A stretch of 64,000 bases of DNA from Rathayibacter sp. VKM Ac-2759 (GTDB taxonomy: Bacteria > Actinomycetota > Actinomycetes > Actinomycetales > Microbacteriaceae): the NCBI RefSeq assembly GCF_009834225.1, contig NZ_CP047176.1, forward strand, positions 3,100,001 to 3,164,000, read 5' to 3'. A program made the position numbers and the translations under genes. Positions 41,414 to 49,687 of this stretch are shown piece after piece. The notes beneath the pieces are model-generated. The model saw nothing but the letters and a program-made list of their open reading frames with translations, had not been told where the DNA came from and did not search any database. Every line of letters begins with the position of its first letter. The first letter of the stretch is position 1.

Positions 41414-42025
41414 TCACGACCCCAGGTAGCGCCCAGGCCGGTGGTTGAAGGCGAGGACGAGGTTGAGGACGACGACCCCGGCCGCCGAGATCAGCACGTT
41501 GACCGGCGGCACCACCAGCAGGGCCGCCACGACCACGCAGGCGTCGAGCGCCATCATCACGTAGCCGGCCCGCCAGCCGAGGCGCTCCTGCGCGATGAGC
41601 GCGACGATGCTGAAGCCGCCGAGGCTCGATCCGTGCCGGAAGAGGATCAGCAGCCCGATCCCGGCGAGGACGTCGCCGGTCAGGACGCCGTAGACCGGGT
41701 CGATGCGGAGGGAGCCGAACGCGAGCGGATGCAGACCCGCGAGCACCGAGACCAGCGCGATCGAGAACATGGTCCGGAGGGTGAACCGCCAGCCCTTCTT
41801 CCACAGCGACAGCGCGAGGAACGGCAGGTTGACCGTGACGAGGATCACGCCGAACGGGATCGGCAGCGCGTAGCCGAGCAGCAGGGCCAGCCCGGCCGTC
41901 CCTCCCGTCACCGCCTCGCTCGCCCGGAGGAGGAAGAGGCCGAACGAGACGACGAACGCGCCGGTGACGAGCCCGAAGACGTCCTCGACGCGCGAGTGCG
42001 GCACGGTGGCGGTGGGGTCGGACAT
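41414..42025 (-). CDS. YitT-family membrane protein
   Basis: 203 residues with five membrane helices. Family marks are ASEAVTGGTAGLALLLGYAL and the loop FRHGSSLGGFSIVALIAQERLG, i.e. the G-G-x-S/T glycine-rich segments of YitT/DUF161. Function unknown, possibly efflux or uptake of a small solute. CAGCAT (42032-42037) is 6 nt before the ATG. Divergent from the trhO-like gene. Confidence 0.83.
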   Translation of the reverse strand: MSDPTATVPHSRVEDVFGLVTGAFVVSFGLFLLRASEAVTGGTAGLALLLGYALPIPFGVILVTVNLPFLALSLWKKGWRFTLRTMFSIALVSVLAGLHPLAFGSLRIDPVYGVLTGDVLAGIGLLILFRHGSSLGGFSIVALIAQERLGWRAGYVMMALDACVVVAALLVVPPVNVLISAAGVVVLNLVLAFNHRPGRYLGS

Positions 42026-42083
42026 CCGACGATGCTGGCACAGCGATGTTGCGACGCCGTTACCGGCGGGGGCGGCACCCTCG

Positions 42084-42089
42084 TAGGCT
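42084..42089 (+). promoter_or_regulatory. Leaderless-type -10 element of the trhO-like gene (TAGGCT)
   Basis: TAGGCT with a 6-nt gap to GTG 42096. This spacing is the reason for preferring 42096 over the GTG at 42090. Confidence 0.55.
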
Positions 42090-42095
42090 GTGCCG

Positions 42096-42995
42096 GTGCT
42101 GCCCAAGATCCTGCTGTTCTACCGCTTCGTGCCGCTGGCCGATCCGGAGGCGGTCCGGCTGTGGCAGCGCGAGCTGTGCGAGTCGCTCGGCCTGCGCGGC
42201 CGCATCCTGCTCTCGAAGGACGGCATCAACGGCACCGTCGGCGGTGACATGGCGGCGCTCAAGCGCTACGTCCGCCGCACCCGGGAGTACTCCGCCCTCC
42301 ACGGCCTCGAGGTGAAGTGGAGCGAGGGCTCCGGCCTCGACCAGGACGGCCGGAGCCTCGACTTCCCGGGCCTCTCGGTCAAGGTGCGCGACGAGATCGT
42401 GTCGTTCGGCGCGCCCGGCGAGCTCCGCGTCGATGCGGGCGGAGTGGTCGGCACCGGCACGAGGCTCCAGCCCGACGAGGTCGACGCGCTGGTCGCCGAG
42501 CGCGAGGACGTCGTCTTCTTCGACGGACGGAACGCCTTCGAGGCCGAGATCGGCCGCTTCGACGGGGCCGTCGTGCCCGGGGTCTCGAGCACTCGCGAGT
42601 TCGTCGAGCAGCTCGACTCCGGCGCCTACGACCATCTCAAGGACCGCCCGGTGGTCACGTACTGCACCGGGGGCATCCGGTGCGAGGTGCTGTCGAGCCT
42701 GATGACCGCGCGCGGCTTCGGCGAGGTGTACCAGCTCGACGGAGGCATCGTCCGCTACGCCGAGGCCCGGCGCGACTCCGGCCACTGGCGCGGCGCGCTG
42801 TACGTCTTCGACGGCCGCGGCTCGCTCACCTTCTCCCCCGACGCCGAGGTGATCGGACGCTGCACCGCGTGCGCCGCGCCGACGAGCCGGATGCGCAACT
42901 GCACCGATCCGTCGTGCCGAGCGCAGCTCGTGGTCTGCGAGGCCTGCGACGCCGTCGCCTGCGCGCTGCACGGGAGCCCTAGCCTTTCCTCATGA
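42096..42995 (+). CDS. trhO: Rhodanese-like tRNA uridine hydroxylase TrhO
   Basis: 299 residues. The N-terminal acylphosphatase-like part holds [13 protein letters not shown]; the rhodanese domain has the active-site loop [10 protein letters not shown] with Cys190 and Cys196; the end is a cysteine-rich zinc-binding tail ([14 protein letters not shown], then C-x-x-C of VCEAC). TrhO (YceA) introduces 5-hydroxyuridine at position 34 of certain tRNAs using oxygen. The stop overlaps the next gene (ATGA). Confidence 0.9.
   Translation: MLPKILLFYRFVPLADPEAVRLWQRELCESLGLRGRILLSKDGINGTVGGDMAALKRYVRRTREYSALHGLEVKWSEGSGLDQDGRSLDFPGLSVKVRDEIVSFGAPGELRVDAGGVVGTGTRLQPDEVDALVAEREDVVFFDGRNAFEAEIGRFDGAVVPGVSSTREFVEQLDSGAYDHLKDRPVVTYCTGGIRCEVLSSLMTARGFGEVYQLDGGIVRYAEARRDSGHWRGALYVFDGRGSLTFSPDAEVIGRCTACAAPTSRMRNCTDPSCRAQLVVCEACDAVACALHGSPSLSS
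42980..42985 (+). promoter_or_regulatory. Internal leaderless-type promoter (TAGCCT) within the end of trhO
   Basis: TAGCCT lies inside the last codons of trhO, 6 nt before the ATG of the PEP-mutase-like gene, so that gene can be expressed on its own despite the overlap. Confidence 0.5.
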
Positions 42996-43765
42996 GCATC
43001 GAAGCGCGCGGACGCACCCTCGTCGACCTCCACACCGCCCCCGAGCTGCTGAGCGTGGTGAACGTGTGGGACGCCGTCTCGGCGACCACCGTCGCCGCCC
43101 TCCCCGAGACCCGGGCGCTGGCCACGGCCAGCCACTCGATCGCCGCGAGCTTCGGCTACGAGGACGGCGAGAGGATCCCCCTCGACCTGCACCTGGGTAT
43201 GATCGCGCGCATCGTCGCCGCCGTCGAGGTCCCGGTGTCGGCCGACCTGGAGGCGGGCTACGGCGATGCGGGCGAGACCGTCCGCCGCGCGATCGAGGTG
43301 GGCGTCGTCGGCGCGAACCTCGAGGACCAGCTGAAGCCGCTCCCGGAGGCGCTGCGCGCGGTCGAGAAGGCCGTCGCGGCCGCGGAGGCCGAGGCCGTGC
43401 CCTTCGCCCTCAACGCCCGCACCGACGCGTTCGTGCGCGCGGGCGACCGCGATCGCGGCGAGGTCCTCGCCGACGCGATCGAGCGCGGCCGCGCGTACCT
43501 CGACGCGGGAGCCACCTGCTTCTTCGTGCCCGGGCTGCTGCAGGACGCCGAGCTCGAGGCGCTCGTCGCCGCGCTCGGCCGTCAGCGGGTGAGCGTGATC
43601 GGCGTGCCCGGCTCGCAGTCGCCCGCCCGCTTCGAGGAGCTCGGCCTCGCGCGGATCTCCTACGGGCCGTGGACGCAGCGGGTCGCCCTGACGGCACTGC
43701 AGCAGACGGCCGAGACGCTCTACGCCGGCGGCGCGCTGCCCGAGGGGACGCGGGCGCTGAACTGA
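42992..43765 (+). CDS. Isocitrate lyase / PEP mutase superfamily protein
   Basis: 257 residues, a TIM barrel. The metal-binding [13 protein letters not shown] and VVGANLEDQ segments, then [11 protein letters not shown] and ATCFFVPG, are the superfamily pattern. The isocitrate lyase catalytic KKCGH is absent, so it is more like oxaloacetate decarboxylase or carboxyphosphonoenolpyruvate-mutase-type members. Exact reaction unknown. It overlaps trhO by ATGA but has its own leaderless-type promoter. Confidence 0.83.
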   Translation: MSIEARGRTLVDLHTAPELLSVVNVWDAVSATTVAALPETRALATASHSIAASFGYEDGERIPLDLHLGMIARIVAAVEVPVSADLEAGYGDAGETVRRAIEVGVVGANLEDQLKPLPEALRAVEKAVAAAEAEAVPFALNARTDAFVRAGDRDRGEVLADAIERGRAYLDAGATCFFVPGLLQDAELEALVAALGRQRVSVIGVPGSQSPARFEELGLARISYGPWTQRVALTALQQTAETLYAGGALPEGTRALN

Positions 43766-43791
43766 GCCGCGTCCGCGGGCGGCTTCGGGCG

Positions 43792-43797
43792 TAGCGT
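43792..43797 (+). promoter_or_regulatory. Leaderless-type -10 element of the MDR gene (TAGCGT)
   Basis: TAGCGT with a 6-nt gap to ATG 43804; no ribosome-binding site. Confidence 0.6.
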
Positions 43798-43803
43798 GGG
43801 CTC

Positions 43804-44808
43804 ATGTTCCGAGCCATCGTCGTCGAACGGCACGACTCCTCCGAGACCCCGAACCGCGCGCGACTCGTCGAGCGCGACGAACCCGACCGGTCGCACGGCG
43901 ACGTGACGATCGCCGTCGAGTACTCGAGCGTCAACTTCAAGGACGCGCTCGCGCTCGCCGGCCGTCCCGGCGTCGTCCGGCGGACCCCGCTGATCGCCGG
44001 GATCGACGTCGTCGGCACCGTCGAGTACGCCGACGGCGCCGCGGCCGAGCGCTTCGACTCCGGTGACCGCGTCGTGCTGAACGGCGCCGGCCTCGGCGAG
44101 CGCCACGACGGCGGCTTCGCCGAGCGCGCCCGGGTCGAGTCGGGGTCGCTGCTGCGCATCCCGGGGGCGATCACCTCGGCCAGGGCCGGCGCGATCGGCA
44201 CCGCGGGCTTCACGGCGATGCTCGCGGTCCTCGCCCTCGAGCGGCACGGCGTGCGGCCGGGCCAGGGGCCGGTGCTCGTCACGGGAGCGGCCGGCGGCGT
44301 CGGATCGGTCGCCGTCGCGCTGCTCGCGCGCCTCGGGCACGAGGTGGTCGCCTCCTCCGGTCGCGCCGTCGAGCAGGGCGACTACCTGCGCAGGCTCGGC
44401 GCCGCCGAGGTGGTCGACCGCGCCGCACTGCAGGAGGCGGGGAAGCCGCTGCAGTCCGAGCGCTGGGCGGGAGTCGTCGACTCCGCCGGCTCGCACACCC
44501 TCGCCAACGCCCTCGCGCAGACCCGCTGGGGCGGCACCGTCGCCGCGTGCGGGCTCGCGCAGGGGGCCGACCTGCCCTCGAGCGTGATGCCGTTCATCCT
44601 GCGCGGGGTGACGCTCGCGGGCATCAACTCGGTGGAGGCTCCGCGCAAACTCCGCGAGGAGGCCTGGCGCCGACTCGCCCACGACCTCGATCTCGACCTG
44701 CTCGACGAGCTGACGTCGACCGTCTCGCTCGGAGGAGCGCTGCAGATCGCCGAGGACGTCCTCGGCGGGCGGGTCCGCGGTCGCACGCTGGTCGACGTCC
44801 GCGCCTGA
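43804..44808 (+). CDS. AcuI/YhdH-type medium-chain reductase (acrylyl-CoA reductase / quinone oxidoreductase)
   Basis: 334 residues. GroES-like N-terminal domain with YSSVNFKDALALAGR and the NADPH-binding AAGGVGSVAVALLARLGHEV; no zinc-ligand cysteines. The SSVNFKD and the GxCG-like CGLAQGADLPSSVMPFILRGV regions match YhdH/AcuI. Such enzymes reduce acryloyl-CoA or quinone-like enones with NADPH. TAGCGT 6 nt before the ATG suggests a leaderless mRNA. Confidence 0.87.
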   Translation: MFRAIVVERHDSSETPNRARLVERDEPDRSHGDVTIAVEYSSVNFKDALALAGRPGVVRRTPLIAGIDVVGTVEYADGAAAERFDSGDRVVLNGAGLGERHDGGFAERARVESGSLLRIPGAITSARAGAIGTAGFTAMLAVLALERHGVRPGQGPVLVTGAAGGVGSVAVALLARLGHEVVASSGRAVEQGDYLRRLGAAEVVDRAALQEAGKPLQSERWAGVVDSAGSHTLANALAQTRWGGTVAACGLAQGADLPSSVMPFILRGVTLAGINSVEAPRKLREEAWRRLAHDLDLDLLDELTSTVSLGGALQIAEDVLGGRVRGRTLVDVRA

Positions 44809-44843
44809 CGCGTCGCCGAAACGGGCGCGAAACAGCGCCTGCG

Positions 44844-44849
44844 TAGGGT
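44844..44849 (+). promoter_or_regulatory. Leaderless-type -10 element of the nucleoside phosphorylase gene (TAGGGT)
   Basis: TAGGGT with a 6-nt gap to ATG 44856; no ribosome-binding site. Confidence 0.6.
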
Positions 44850-44855
44850 CGCGGG

Positions 44856-45620
44856 ATGAGCACCGTCGACAAGAGCGCAGCCGGCATCGGCGAGCGCCAG
44901 TACCACATCGGGATCGCACCGGGCGAGGTGTCGACCGTGGCGCTGCTGCCGGGCGACCCCTTCCGCGTGCCGATGATCGCCGAGTTCCTCGACGACGCCC
45001 GCGAGATCGCGCACAACCGCGAGCACCTGACGATGACGGGCACCTACAAGGGCCACCCCATCACCGCGACGAGCACCGGAATGGGCTGCCCGTCGACCGC
45101 GATCGCCGTGGAGGAGCTCGCACGGGTCGGCGTGACCTCGTTCATCAGGGTCGGCAGCTCGGCCGCGACCCGGCGCGGGATCGAGCCGGGCGCGCTGCTC
45201 GTGAGCGAGGGGACGCTGCGCAACGACGGCACGAGCGCCGCCTACGCGCATCCGGGCTTCCCCGCGGTGCCCGATCTCGAGCTGACCTCCGCGCTCCTCG
45301 CGGCGACCCGCGAGATCGCGGAGCGCGAGGGGGTGCCCGTGCACTCCGGCATCAACGCGAGCGACGATGCGTTCTACGCCGAGACTCCGGAGTGGATCGC
45401 GACGCTCGAGCGGCACGGGATCCTCAACGTCGAGATGGAGTCGAGCGCGCTCTACGTGGTCGCCCGGCTGCGCGGGTTGCGCGCCGGGATGGTCTGCGCC
45501 TGCTCGAGCAACCTCGTCGACGGCGCGAGCCTGTACTCGGGCACGAAGGAGCGGCTGGCGCAGGGCTGGCGGCTGAGCATCGAGGCGGCGCTCGAGACGG
45601 CGGTGCGACTGCGGCTGTGA
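44856..45620 (+). CDS. Uridine phosphorylase-like nucleoside phosphorylase
   Basis: 254 residues, NP-I family. Phosphate site LLPGDPFRVPMIAEFL near residue 30, GMGCPSTAIAVEEL in the middle, and the ribose-binding NVEMESSALYVVARL. This is the hexameric uridine phosphorylase pattern. Splits uridine (or a purine nucleoside) with phosphate to base and ribose-1-phosphate in salvage. It converges with the PH-like gene. Confidence 0.87.
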   Translation: MSTVDKSAAGIGERQYHIGIAPGEVSTVALLPGDPFRVPMIAEFLDDAREIAHNREHLTMTGTYKGHPITATSTGMGCPSTAIAVEELARVGVTSFIRVGSSAATRRGIEPGALLVSEGTLRNDGTSAAYAHPGFPAVPDLELTSALLAATREIAEREGVPVHSGINASDDAFYAETPEWIATLERHGILNVEMESSALYVVARLRGLRAGMVCACSSNLVDGASLYSGTKERLAQGWRLSIEAALETAVRLRL

Positions 45621-45633
45621 GCCGGCGCTCTCG

Positions 45634-46335
45634 CTACTCCGCGGCCTCGGTGGCTCCGCTGGGCTCGGCGGAGGCGTGGCCGACGGAGGGGTCGGCGCGC
45701 GGGGTGCGGGTGCGCGGGGTCGCGGGCTTGGCGGTGGGCGCGGGCTTCTTGGTCGGCGTGGCGGGCTTCTCGGGCGTGGCGGGCTTCTCGGCGGCGGGCT
45801 TCTTGGGGGCGGGCGTCTTTGCCACGGGCTTCTCGGGCGCGGCGGCGGCGTCCGGCGTCTCCTCGGGGGTCGCGGGCTCCGGAGTCGCCGGACGCTTCGC
45901 GGCCGCGGCGCGCGCCGCCGCCTGCTCGGCGACCTCCGGCACGATCACCAGGTCGTCCGTCTCGATCACCGGGATCGCCGACGTCACGGTGCCCAGCTGC
46001 AGCGCGGCGATCAGCTCCGGCGCGTGCTTGGTGCTGATGATCAGGCGCGAGTAGTCCTCGTCGGCCAGGTCGATCACGACGGCCGACGCGGTCCGCTTGA
46101 TCAGCAGGAAGTCCTTGCCGCCGTGGAACTTCCAGGTGCCCGCGGCGATCGTGAGCGGGACGGCCGTGCCCGGCGCCCTGATGCCGCGCACCCAGATCCA
46201 CGGGTCCTCGGTGACGGTCGCCGAGCGGATGCTCGACCGGTCGACCACGACGTCGCCACGGTGGAAGGCGAGCATCCGCTCGGCCCGGGTCAGGCGGAGT
46301 TCGAGGCGGTCGGGGAGCACGGTCACGACGGGCAT
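45634..46335 (-). CDS. PH-like-domain protein with Lys/Pro/Ala-rich tail
   Basis: 233 residues. The N-terminal 110 residues form a strand-rich module ([36 protein letters not shown]) resembling bacterial PH-like domains. The C-terminal 90 residues are low complexity, made of repeated [13 protein letters not shown] units, histone-H1-like in composition. No membrane segment. Function unknown; the basic tail may bind nucleic acid or wall polymers. CAGACT 6 nt before the ATG hints at a leaderless transcript. Confidence 0.65.
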   Translation of the reverse strand: MPVVTVLPDRLELRLTRAERMLAFHRGDVVVDRSSIRSATVTEDPWIWVRGIRAPGTAVPLTIAAGTWKFHGGKDFLLIKRTASAVVIDLADEDYSRLIISTKHAPELIAALQLGTVTSAIPVIETDDLVIVPEVAEQAAARAAAAKRPATPEPATPEETPDAAAAPEKPVAKTPAPKKPAAEKPATPEKPATPTKKPAPTAKPATPRTRTPRADPSVGHASAEPSGATEAAE

Positions 46336-46393
46336 GCCTCTAGTCTGCCCGGACCGCTCGTCGTTCGCGCTCCCGCGGTGCGAGCATGGACGG

Positions 46394-46771
46394 ATGCCGA
46401 TGGATCCGGAGGAGCTGCGCCTCCTCGACGCGATGCTCGCCGAGAAGCAGGAGCAGACCCGCCTCGAGGCCGCCCGTCTCGACGAGGCGCTGGGCGAGCT
46501 GCTCCTGGCGCGCGGCGACGGCACGGCCGACGACGAGCACGATCCCGAGGGCACCCCGCTGTCGGCCGAGTGGTCGCGGATGGCCGGAGTCCGTGACGCC
46601 CTGGCCCTGACCGAGCGCGATCTCGCCTCCGCTCGGCAGCGCCTCGGCACCGGCGACTACGGGATCTGCGCCCACTGCGGCCACCCGATCGGCGCCGCCC
46701 GCCTCGAGGCCCGCCCGACCGCCGACCTCTGCATCGACTGCGCCCGCCTGGCCGAGTCGCGGCGCCGCTGA
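46394..46771 (+). CDS. TraR/DksA-type C4 zinc-finger protein
   Basis: 125 residues. Coiled-coil-prone N-terminus (about 5-75) and the zinc finger [20 protein letters not shown], then LCIDCARL. DksA/TraR proteins insert a coiled coil into the RNA polymerase secondary channel; actinobacterial members such as RbpA-like or CarD-independent DksA homologues have less defined roles. ATG 46400 is an alternative start two codons on. Ends next to the convergent PIN gene. Confidence 0.85.
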   Translation: MPMDPEELRLLDAMLAEKQEQTRLEAARLDEALGELLLARGDGTADDEHDPEGTPLSAEWSRMAGVRDALALTERDLASARQRLGTGDYGICAHCGHPIGAARLEARPTADLCIDCARLAESRRR

Positions 46772-46781
46772 CCCGCCCTCG

Positions 46782-47333
46782 TCAGGTCAGCAGGGCCGCT
46801 CGCAGCGCCTCCGCGAAGCCGGGTACGCCCGCTCTCTCCAGGGCCGAGACGAGCTGAAGGGGAGCGAGCGGAGGGGCGACGCACGCGCTCGACCAGTCCT
46901 CCAGCGCTTCGAGCACGAGCTCGGGAAGCAGATCGAGCTGATCGAGGAGGAAGGCGTCGGGGTGCCGTACCTCGAGGTCGAAGCCCTGGACCGATGCGGA
47001 GTCGAAGTCGGCGAGGTCGAAGGTCACCAGGAGCGCGGCATCCGCTCGCACCGCGGCGGCGAGGACGTGCCGGTCCTTCGGGTGATTCCTCATCGCGTCG
47101 ATCAGGGACTCGTAGCCCGACACCATCGCGTCCGGGAAGTACCGCCGCATCGCGTCGATCCGCCGGTCGACCGCATGCGCAGGAAGACTGCGCCTGAGGT
47201 TCCGCCCGAGCTCCTCCAGCACATCCATGGACCACAGCGGTCGGAAGGCGCCGCGCGAGGCGAGCCGGAGGAGGAAGTCGTTGAGAGTCGCGCTGTAGAG
47301 GACGTTCGTGTCGAGGAAGACCGGGAAGCGCAC
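46782..47333 (-). CDS. PIN-domain ribonuclease toxin candidate
   Basis: 183 residues. The PIN acidic residues are in VFLDTNVLYSA (Asp8), DVLEELGRNL, HPKDRHVLAAAV and LLVTFDLADF. Longer than VapC (about 130) owing to a helical C-terminus of about 45 residues. It begins 6 bp after the upstream helix-turn-helix gene, the order antitoxin then toxin. Likely cleaves RNA when freed. GC content is lower locally than in the flanks, suggesting acquisition. Confidence 0.83.
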   Translation of the reverse strand: MRFPVFLDTNVLYSATLNDFLLRLASRGAFRPLWSMDVLEELGRNLRRSLPAHAVDRRIDAMRRYFPDAMVSGYESLIDAMRNHPKDRHVLAAAVRADAALLVTFDLADFDSASVQGFDLEVRHPDAFLLDQLDLLPELVLEALEDWSSACVAPPLAPLQLVSALERAGVPGFAEALRAALLT

Positions 47334-47339
47334 GGGCGG

Positions 47340-47846
47340 CTACGCCCCGGTCGGCACTGTCCGCTCGAAGGGAGGCGGATCGGCGGCGTAGAGGTCGTAC
47401 TCCTGAGACGACGCGGTCAGATCTGCCAGAGCACGTCGCCGCTCGCGCTGGACGCGCTCCTGGTACTCGACCAGTGCACTCAGCATGACCCGACGGTGCC
47501 TGCCCACGAGCTCGAACTCGAGGCCGCCGGACTCCAGGATCTTGACGAACGTCGGTCGGGAGACCCCGAGGAAGTCGGCGGCCTCCTGCGTCGTCAGTCG
47601 CGCTCGAGAGGGCATCACCGTCACTCCGTCGCCGCCCGCGAGGGCTGTCGCCACGGCGACCAGAGCGTCGAAGATCTCTCCGGGGATCCGCACCGATCCA
47701 CCATCGGGCGAGACGAGGACGGCGGTCTCGTGAGCGTCTGGATCCGTCGTCGAGAGGCGGCGGGCGAAGTCGACGACATCGCGGCGCTGGGTCCCGTGCG
47801 GTGGGAGGAAGGTGCGGGAACTTCGGCGGGTCTCTGAGGCGAGCAT
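47340..47846 (-). CDS. Excisionase-type helix-turn-helix antitoxin candidate
   Basis: 168 residues. A central MerR/Xis-like helix-turn-helix, LTTQEAADFLGVSRPTFVKI, with the wing FELVGRHRRVMLSALVEYQE, and flexible ends; the C-terminal PPPFERTVPTG may be the toxin-neutralising arm. Located immediately upstream of the PIN gene, the pairing known for PIN-Xis type II toxin-antitoxin systems in actinobacteria. Two direct 9-bp repeats right before its ribosome-binding site look like an autoregulatory operator. Confidence 0.82.
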   Translation of the reverse strand: MLASETRRSSRTFLPPHGTQRRDVVDFARRLSTTDPDAHETAVLVSPDGGSVRIPGEIFDALVAVATALAGGDGVTVMPSRARLTTQEAADFLGVSRPTFVKILESGGLEFELVGRHRRVMLSALVEYQERVQRERRRALADLTASSQEYDLYAADPPPFERTVPTGA

Positions 47847-47856
47847 CCTCCGAGAA

Positions 47857-47874
47857 TATTCGAAATATCCGAAA
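47857..47874 (-). promoter_or_regulatory. Direct repeats at the antitoxin start (autoregulatory site)
   Basis: On the minus strand TTTCGGATA is followed directly by TTTCGAATA, then the GGAGG ribosome-binding site. The stretch is clearly AT-rich against its surroundings and includes ATATT-CGA-AATAT. Candidate binding site of the antitoxin. Confidence 0.55.
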
Positions 47875-47909
47875 GTCGGGACGGTGGCGCACTCCGGGGC
47901 GCGCCCTCG

Positions 47910-48593
47910 TCAGCCGGTCGCGATCCGCTCGAGCCACAGCTCCATCAGCTGGCGCTCGGCCGGCAGCAGCGCGTCCGCCCCCGGCAGCAGCGCCCGCAGC
48001 GCGACCGCGGTCGACGACAGCGTGACCCGGTCGCCGGGGGGCGCCTCCGTCGTCACGGCCGCGATCACGGCCTCGCGGGCCGCCGCCGCCATCCGCGGAT
48101 CACGCTGTCCGGGAGGCGTGTCGAGCAGCGAGAGGGTCACGCCGCGACCCACGGCCTGCAGGAGGGCGCAGGCGCGCTCCGGTGTCTCGCGGAGGCGGCC
48201 GGCGCGCGCGACCAGCGCCACCTTCTCCTGCAGCAGGGCGACACCGAGCGCGATCGCCGGCCCGGGCTCCGCCCTCGCCTGCACGATCCGGTAGGCCGCG
48301 GGATGGTCGAGGCCGAACTGCACCGCGTCGTCCCAGCCGACGCGGATGGCCTCGACCGGATCCTCGGGGAGCGCCCGGGAGCTCTTGGCCGCGACCCAGT
48401 CGGCGTAGACGCGCTCGACGGCCGCATCGAGGAGCCCGTCCTTGTCGCCGAAGAGCCGGTAGATCGCGGGGGCCTGCACCTGCGCGCGTGCTGTCACCGC
48501 TCGCGTCGAGACCGCCTCCGCCCCGCCCTCGTCGAGCAGTTCGAGGGCGGCGAGGAGGATCCGCTCGCGAGCGGGGAGGGCGTCGGTCGTCAT
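47910..48593 (-). CDS. TetR-family transcriptional regulator
   Basis: 227 residues. N-terminal ARERILLAALELLDEGGAEA and AVTARAQVQAPAIYRLFGDK give the TetR helix-turn-helix. The C-terminal domain has a TetR_C-like DHPAAYRIVQARAEPG stretch. Divergent from an NmrA-type gene across two identical inverted repeats GCTACC-N9-GGTAGC; its own TAGCGT -10 (48601-48606) lies within the first, so autorepression is likely. Confidence 0.9.
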   Translation of the reverse strand: MTTDALPARERILLAALELLDEGGAEAVSTRAVTARAQVQAPAIYRLFGDKDGLLDAAVERVYADWVAAKSSRALPEDPVEAIRVGWDDAVQFGLDHPAAYRIVQARAEPGPAIALGVALLQEKVALVARAGRLRETPERACALLQAVGRGVTLSLLDTPPGQRDPRMAAAAREAVIAAVTTEAPPGDRVTLSSTAVALRALLPGADALLPAERQLMELWLERIATG

Positions 48594-48602
48594 GGTTCAC
48601 AC

Positions 48603-48667
48603 GCTACCAGCGGTCGTGGTAGCGTCGATATCACAGCGCTACCCTCCAGAGAGGTAGCGGAGCTACC
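48603..48667. promoter_or_regulatory. Double operator GCTACC-N9-GGTAGC with an extra half-site
   Basis: Copy 1: 48603-48608 and 48618-48623. Copy 2: 48638-48643 and 48653-48658. A fifth half-site GCTACC lies at 48662-48667. All arms are identical and both spacers are 9 nt. The array fills the divergent region between the TetR and NmrA-like genes. Confidence 0.8.
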
Positions 48668-48677
48668 AGGAGGCATC

Positions 48678-49559
48678 ATGATCATCGTCACAGGAGCGGG
48701 CGGCCGTCTCGGCGGCGCCGTCGTCGACGCGCTGCTCGAGCACACCGACCCGAGTGCCGTCGGAGTCAGCACCACCCGACCGGACGAGCTGTCCGCGCTC
48801 GCGGACCGCGGCGTGAGGGTCCGCCGGGGCGACTACGACGATCCGGAGTCGCTCGCGTCGGCCTTCGAGGGCGCGGACCGGGTGCTCGTCGTCTCGGCAC
48901 CGCGCCACGGCACCGCGGCGCTCGACGCCCACCGCGTCGCGATCGAGGCGGCCCGCACCGCCGGAGTCGGACGGGTGGTCTACACGAGCCACGTCGGCTC
49001 GGACGCCCTCTCGCCCTTCCCTCCCGCCGTCACCCACGCCACGACCGAGACGATGCTGCGCGACAGCGGACTCCCCTTCACCGCCGTGCGCAACGGGTTC
49101 TACGCCGACACGCCCCTCCGCCTCCTGCGCACCGCCGCCGAGTCCGGCGTGCTCCGTGTGCCGGTCGACGCGCCCGTCTCGTGGACGTTCCACCGCGACC
49201 TCGCGCCGGGGATCGCCTCCCTCCTGCTCGACGACTCGCTCGCCGAGCAGGTGGTCACGCTCACCTCGGGCCGCGCCGCGGACCTCGCCGAGCTCGCCGC
49301 GACCGCCTCCGCGGTCCTCGGCCGCCCGATCCGCCACGAGACGGTCGGCGACGACGAGTACGTCGCAGGACTCGTCGCCGCCGGAGTCCCCGAGTTCGGG
49401 GCGGCGATGCTGCTCGGCATCTTCCGCGCCTCCCGGCAGCGGCGGCTGGGCATCGTCGACCCCGCGCTCGGCGAGCTGCTCGGCAGGCCGACGACGACCC
49501 TCGAGGAGGCCCTCGCCGGTGAGGACGCGCAGGCCGGGCCCGGCCTCGCCCGCACCTGA
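48678..49559 (+). CDS. NmrA-like / SDR-a5 NAD(P)-binding protein
   Basis: 293 residues. N-terminal nucleotide motif IIVTGAGGRLGGAVVDAL, then the atypical-SDR pattern ADRVLVVSAPRHG and GVGRVVYTSHVGSD, with no classical YxxxK pair. Resembles quinone reductase 2-type QorB/NmrA proteins that act on or sense NAD(P)H and quinones. AGGAGG lies 5 nt before the ATG. Regulated by the divergent TetR through the GCTACC array. Confidence 0.87.
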   Translation: MIIVTGAGGRLGGAVVDALLEHTDPSAVGVSTTRPDELSALADRGVRVRRGDYDDPESLASAFEGADRVLVVSAPRHGTAALDAHRVAIEAARTAGVGRVVYTSHVGSDALSPFPPAVTHATTETMLRDSGLPFTAVRNGFYADTPLRLLRTAAESGVLRVPVDAPVSWTFHRDLAPGIASLLLDDSLAEQVVTLTSGRAADLAELAATASAVLGRPIRHETVGDDEYVAGLVAAGVPEFGAAMLLGIFRASRQRRLGIVDPALGELLGRPTTTLEEALAGEDAQAGPGLART

Positions 49560-49687
49560 GCGCGAGCACAGGTGGCGACGGAGCGAATCGCGGCTAGTCC
49601 TGCGAGAGTTCACATGCGGCTGCCGCCCCTCGAACGGAGGGCGCTGAGCGCCGCCATCCCCCTCCGCTCGAAAGGCACCCCCTCCGC

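Noticed and set aside
48603..48667. Five GCTACC/GGTAGC units as a CRISPR or iteron array
   Set aside because: They form two symmetric inverted repeats in a promoter region between a TetR gene and its target, the normal form of an operator.
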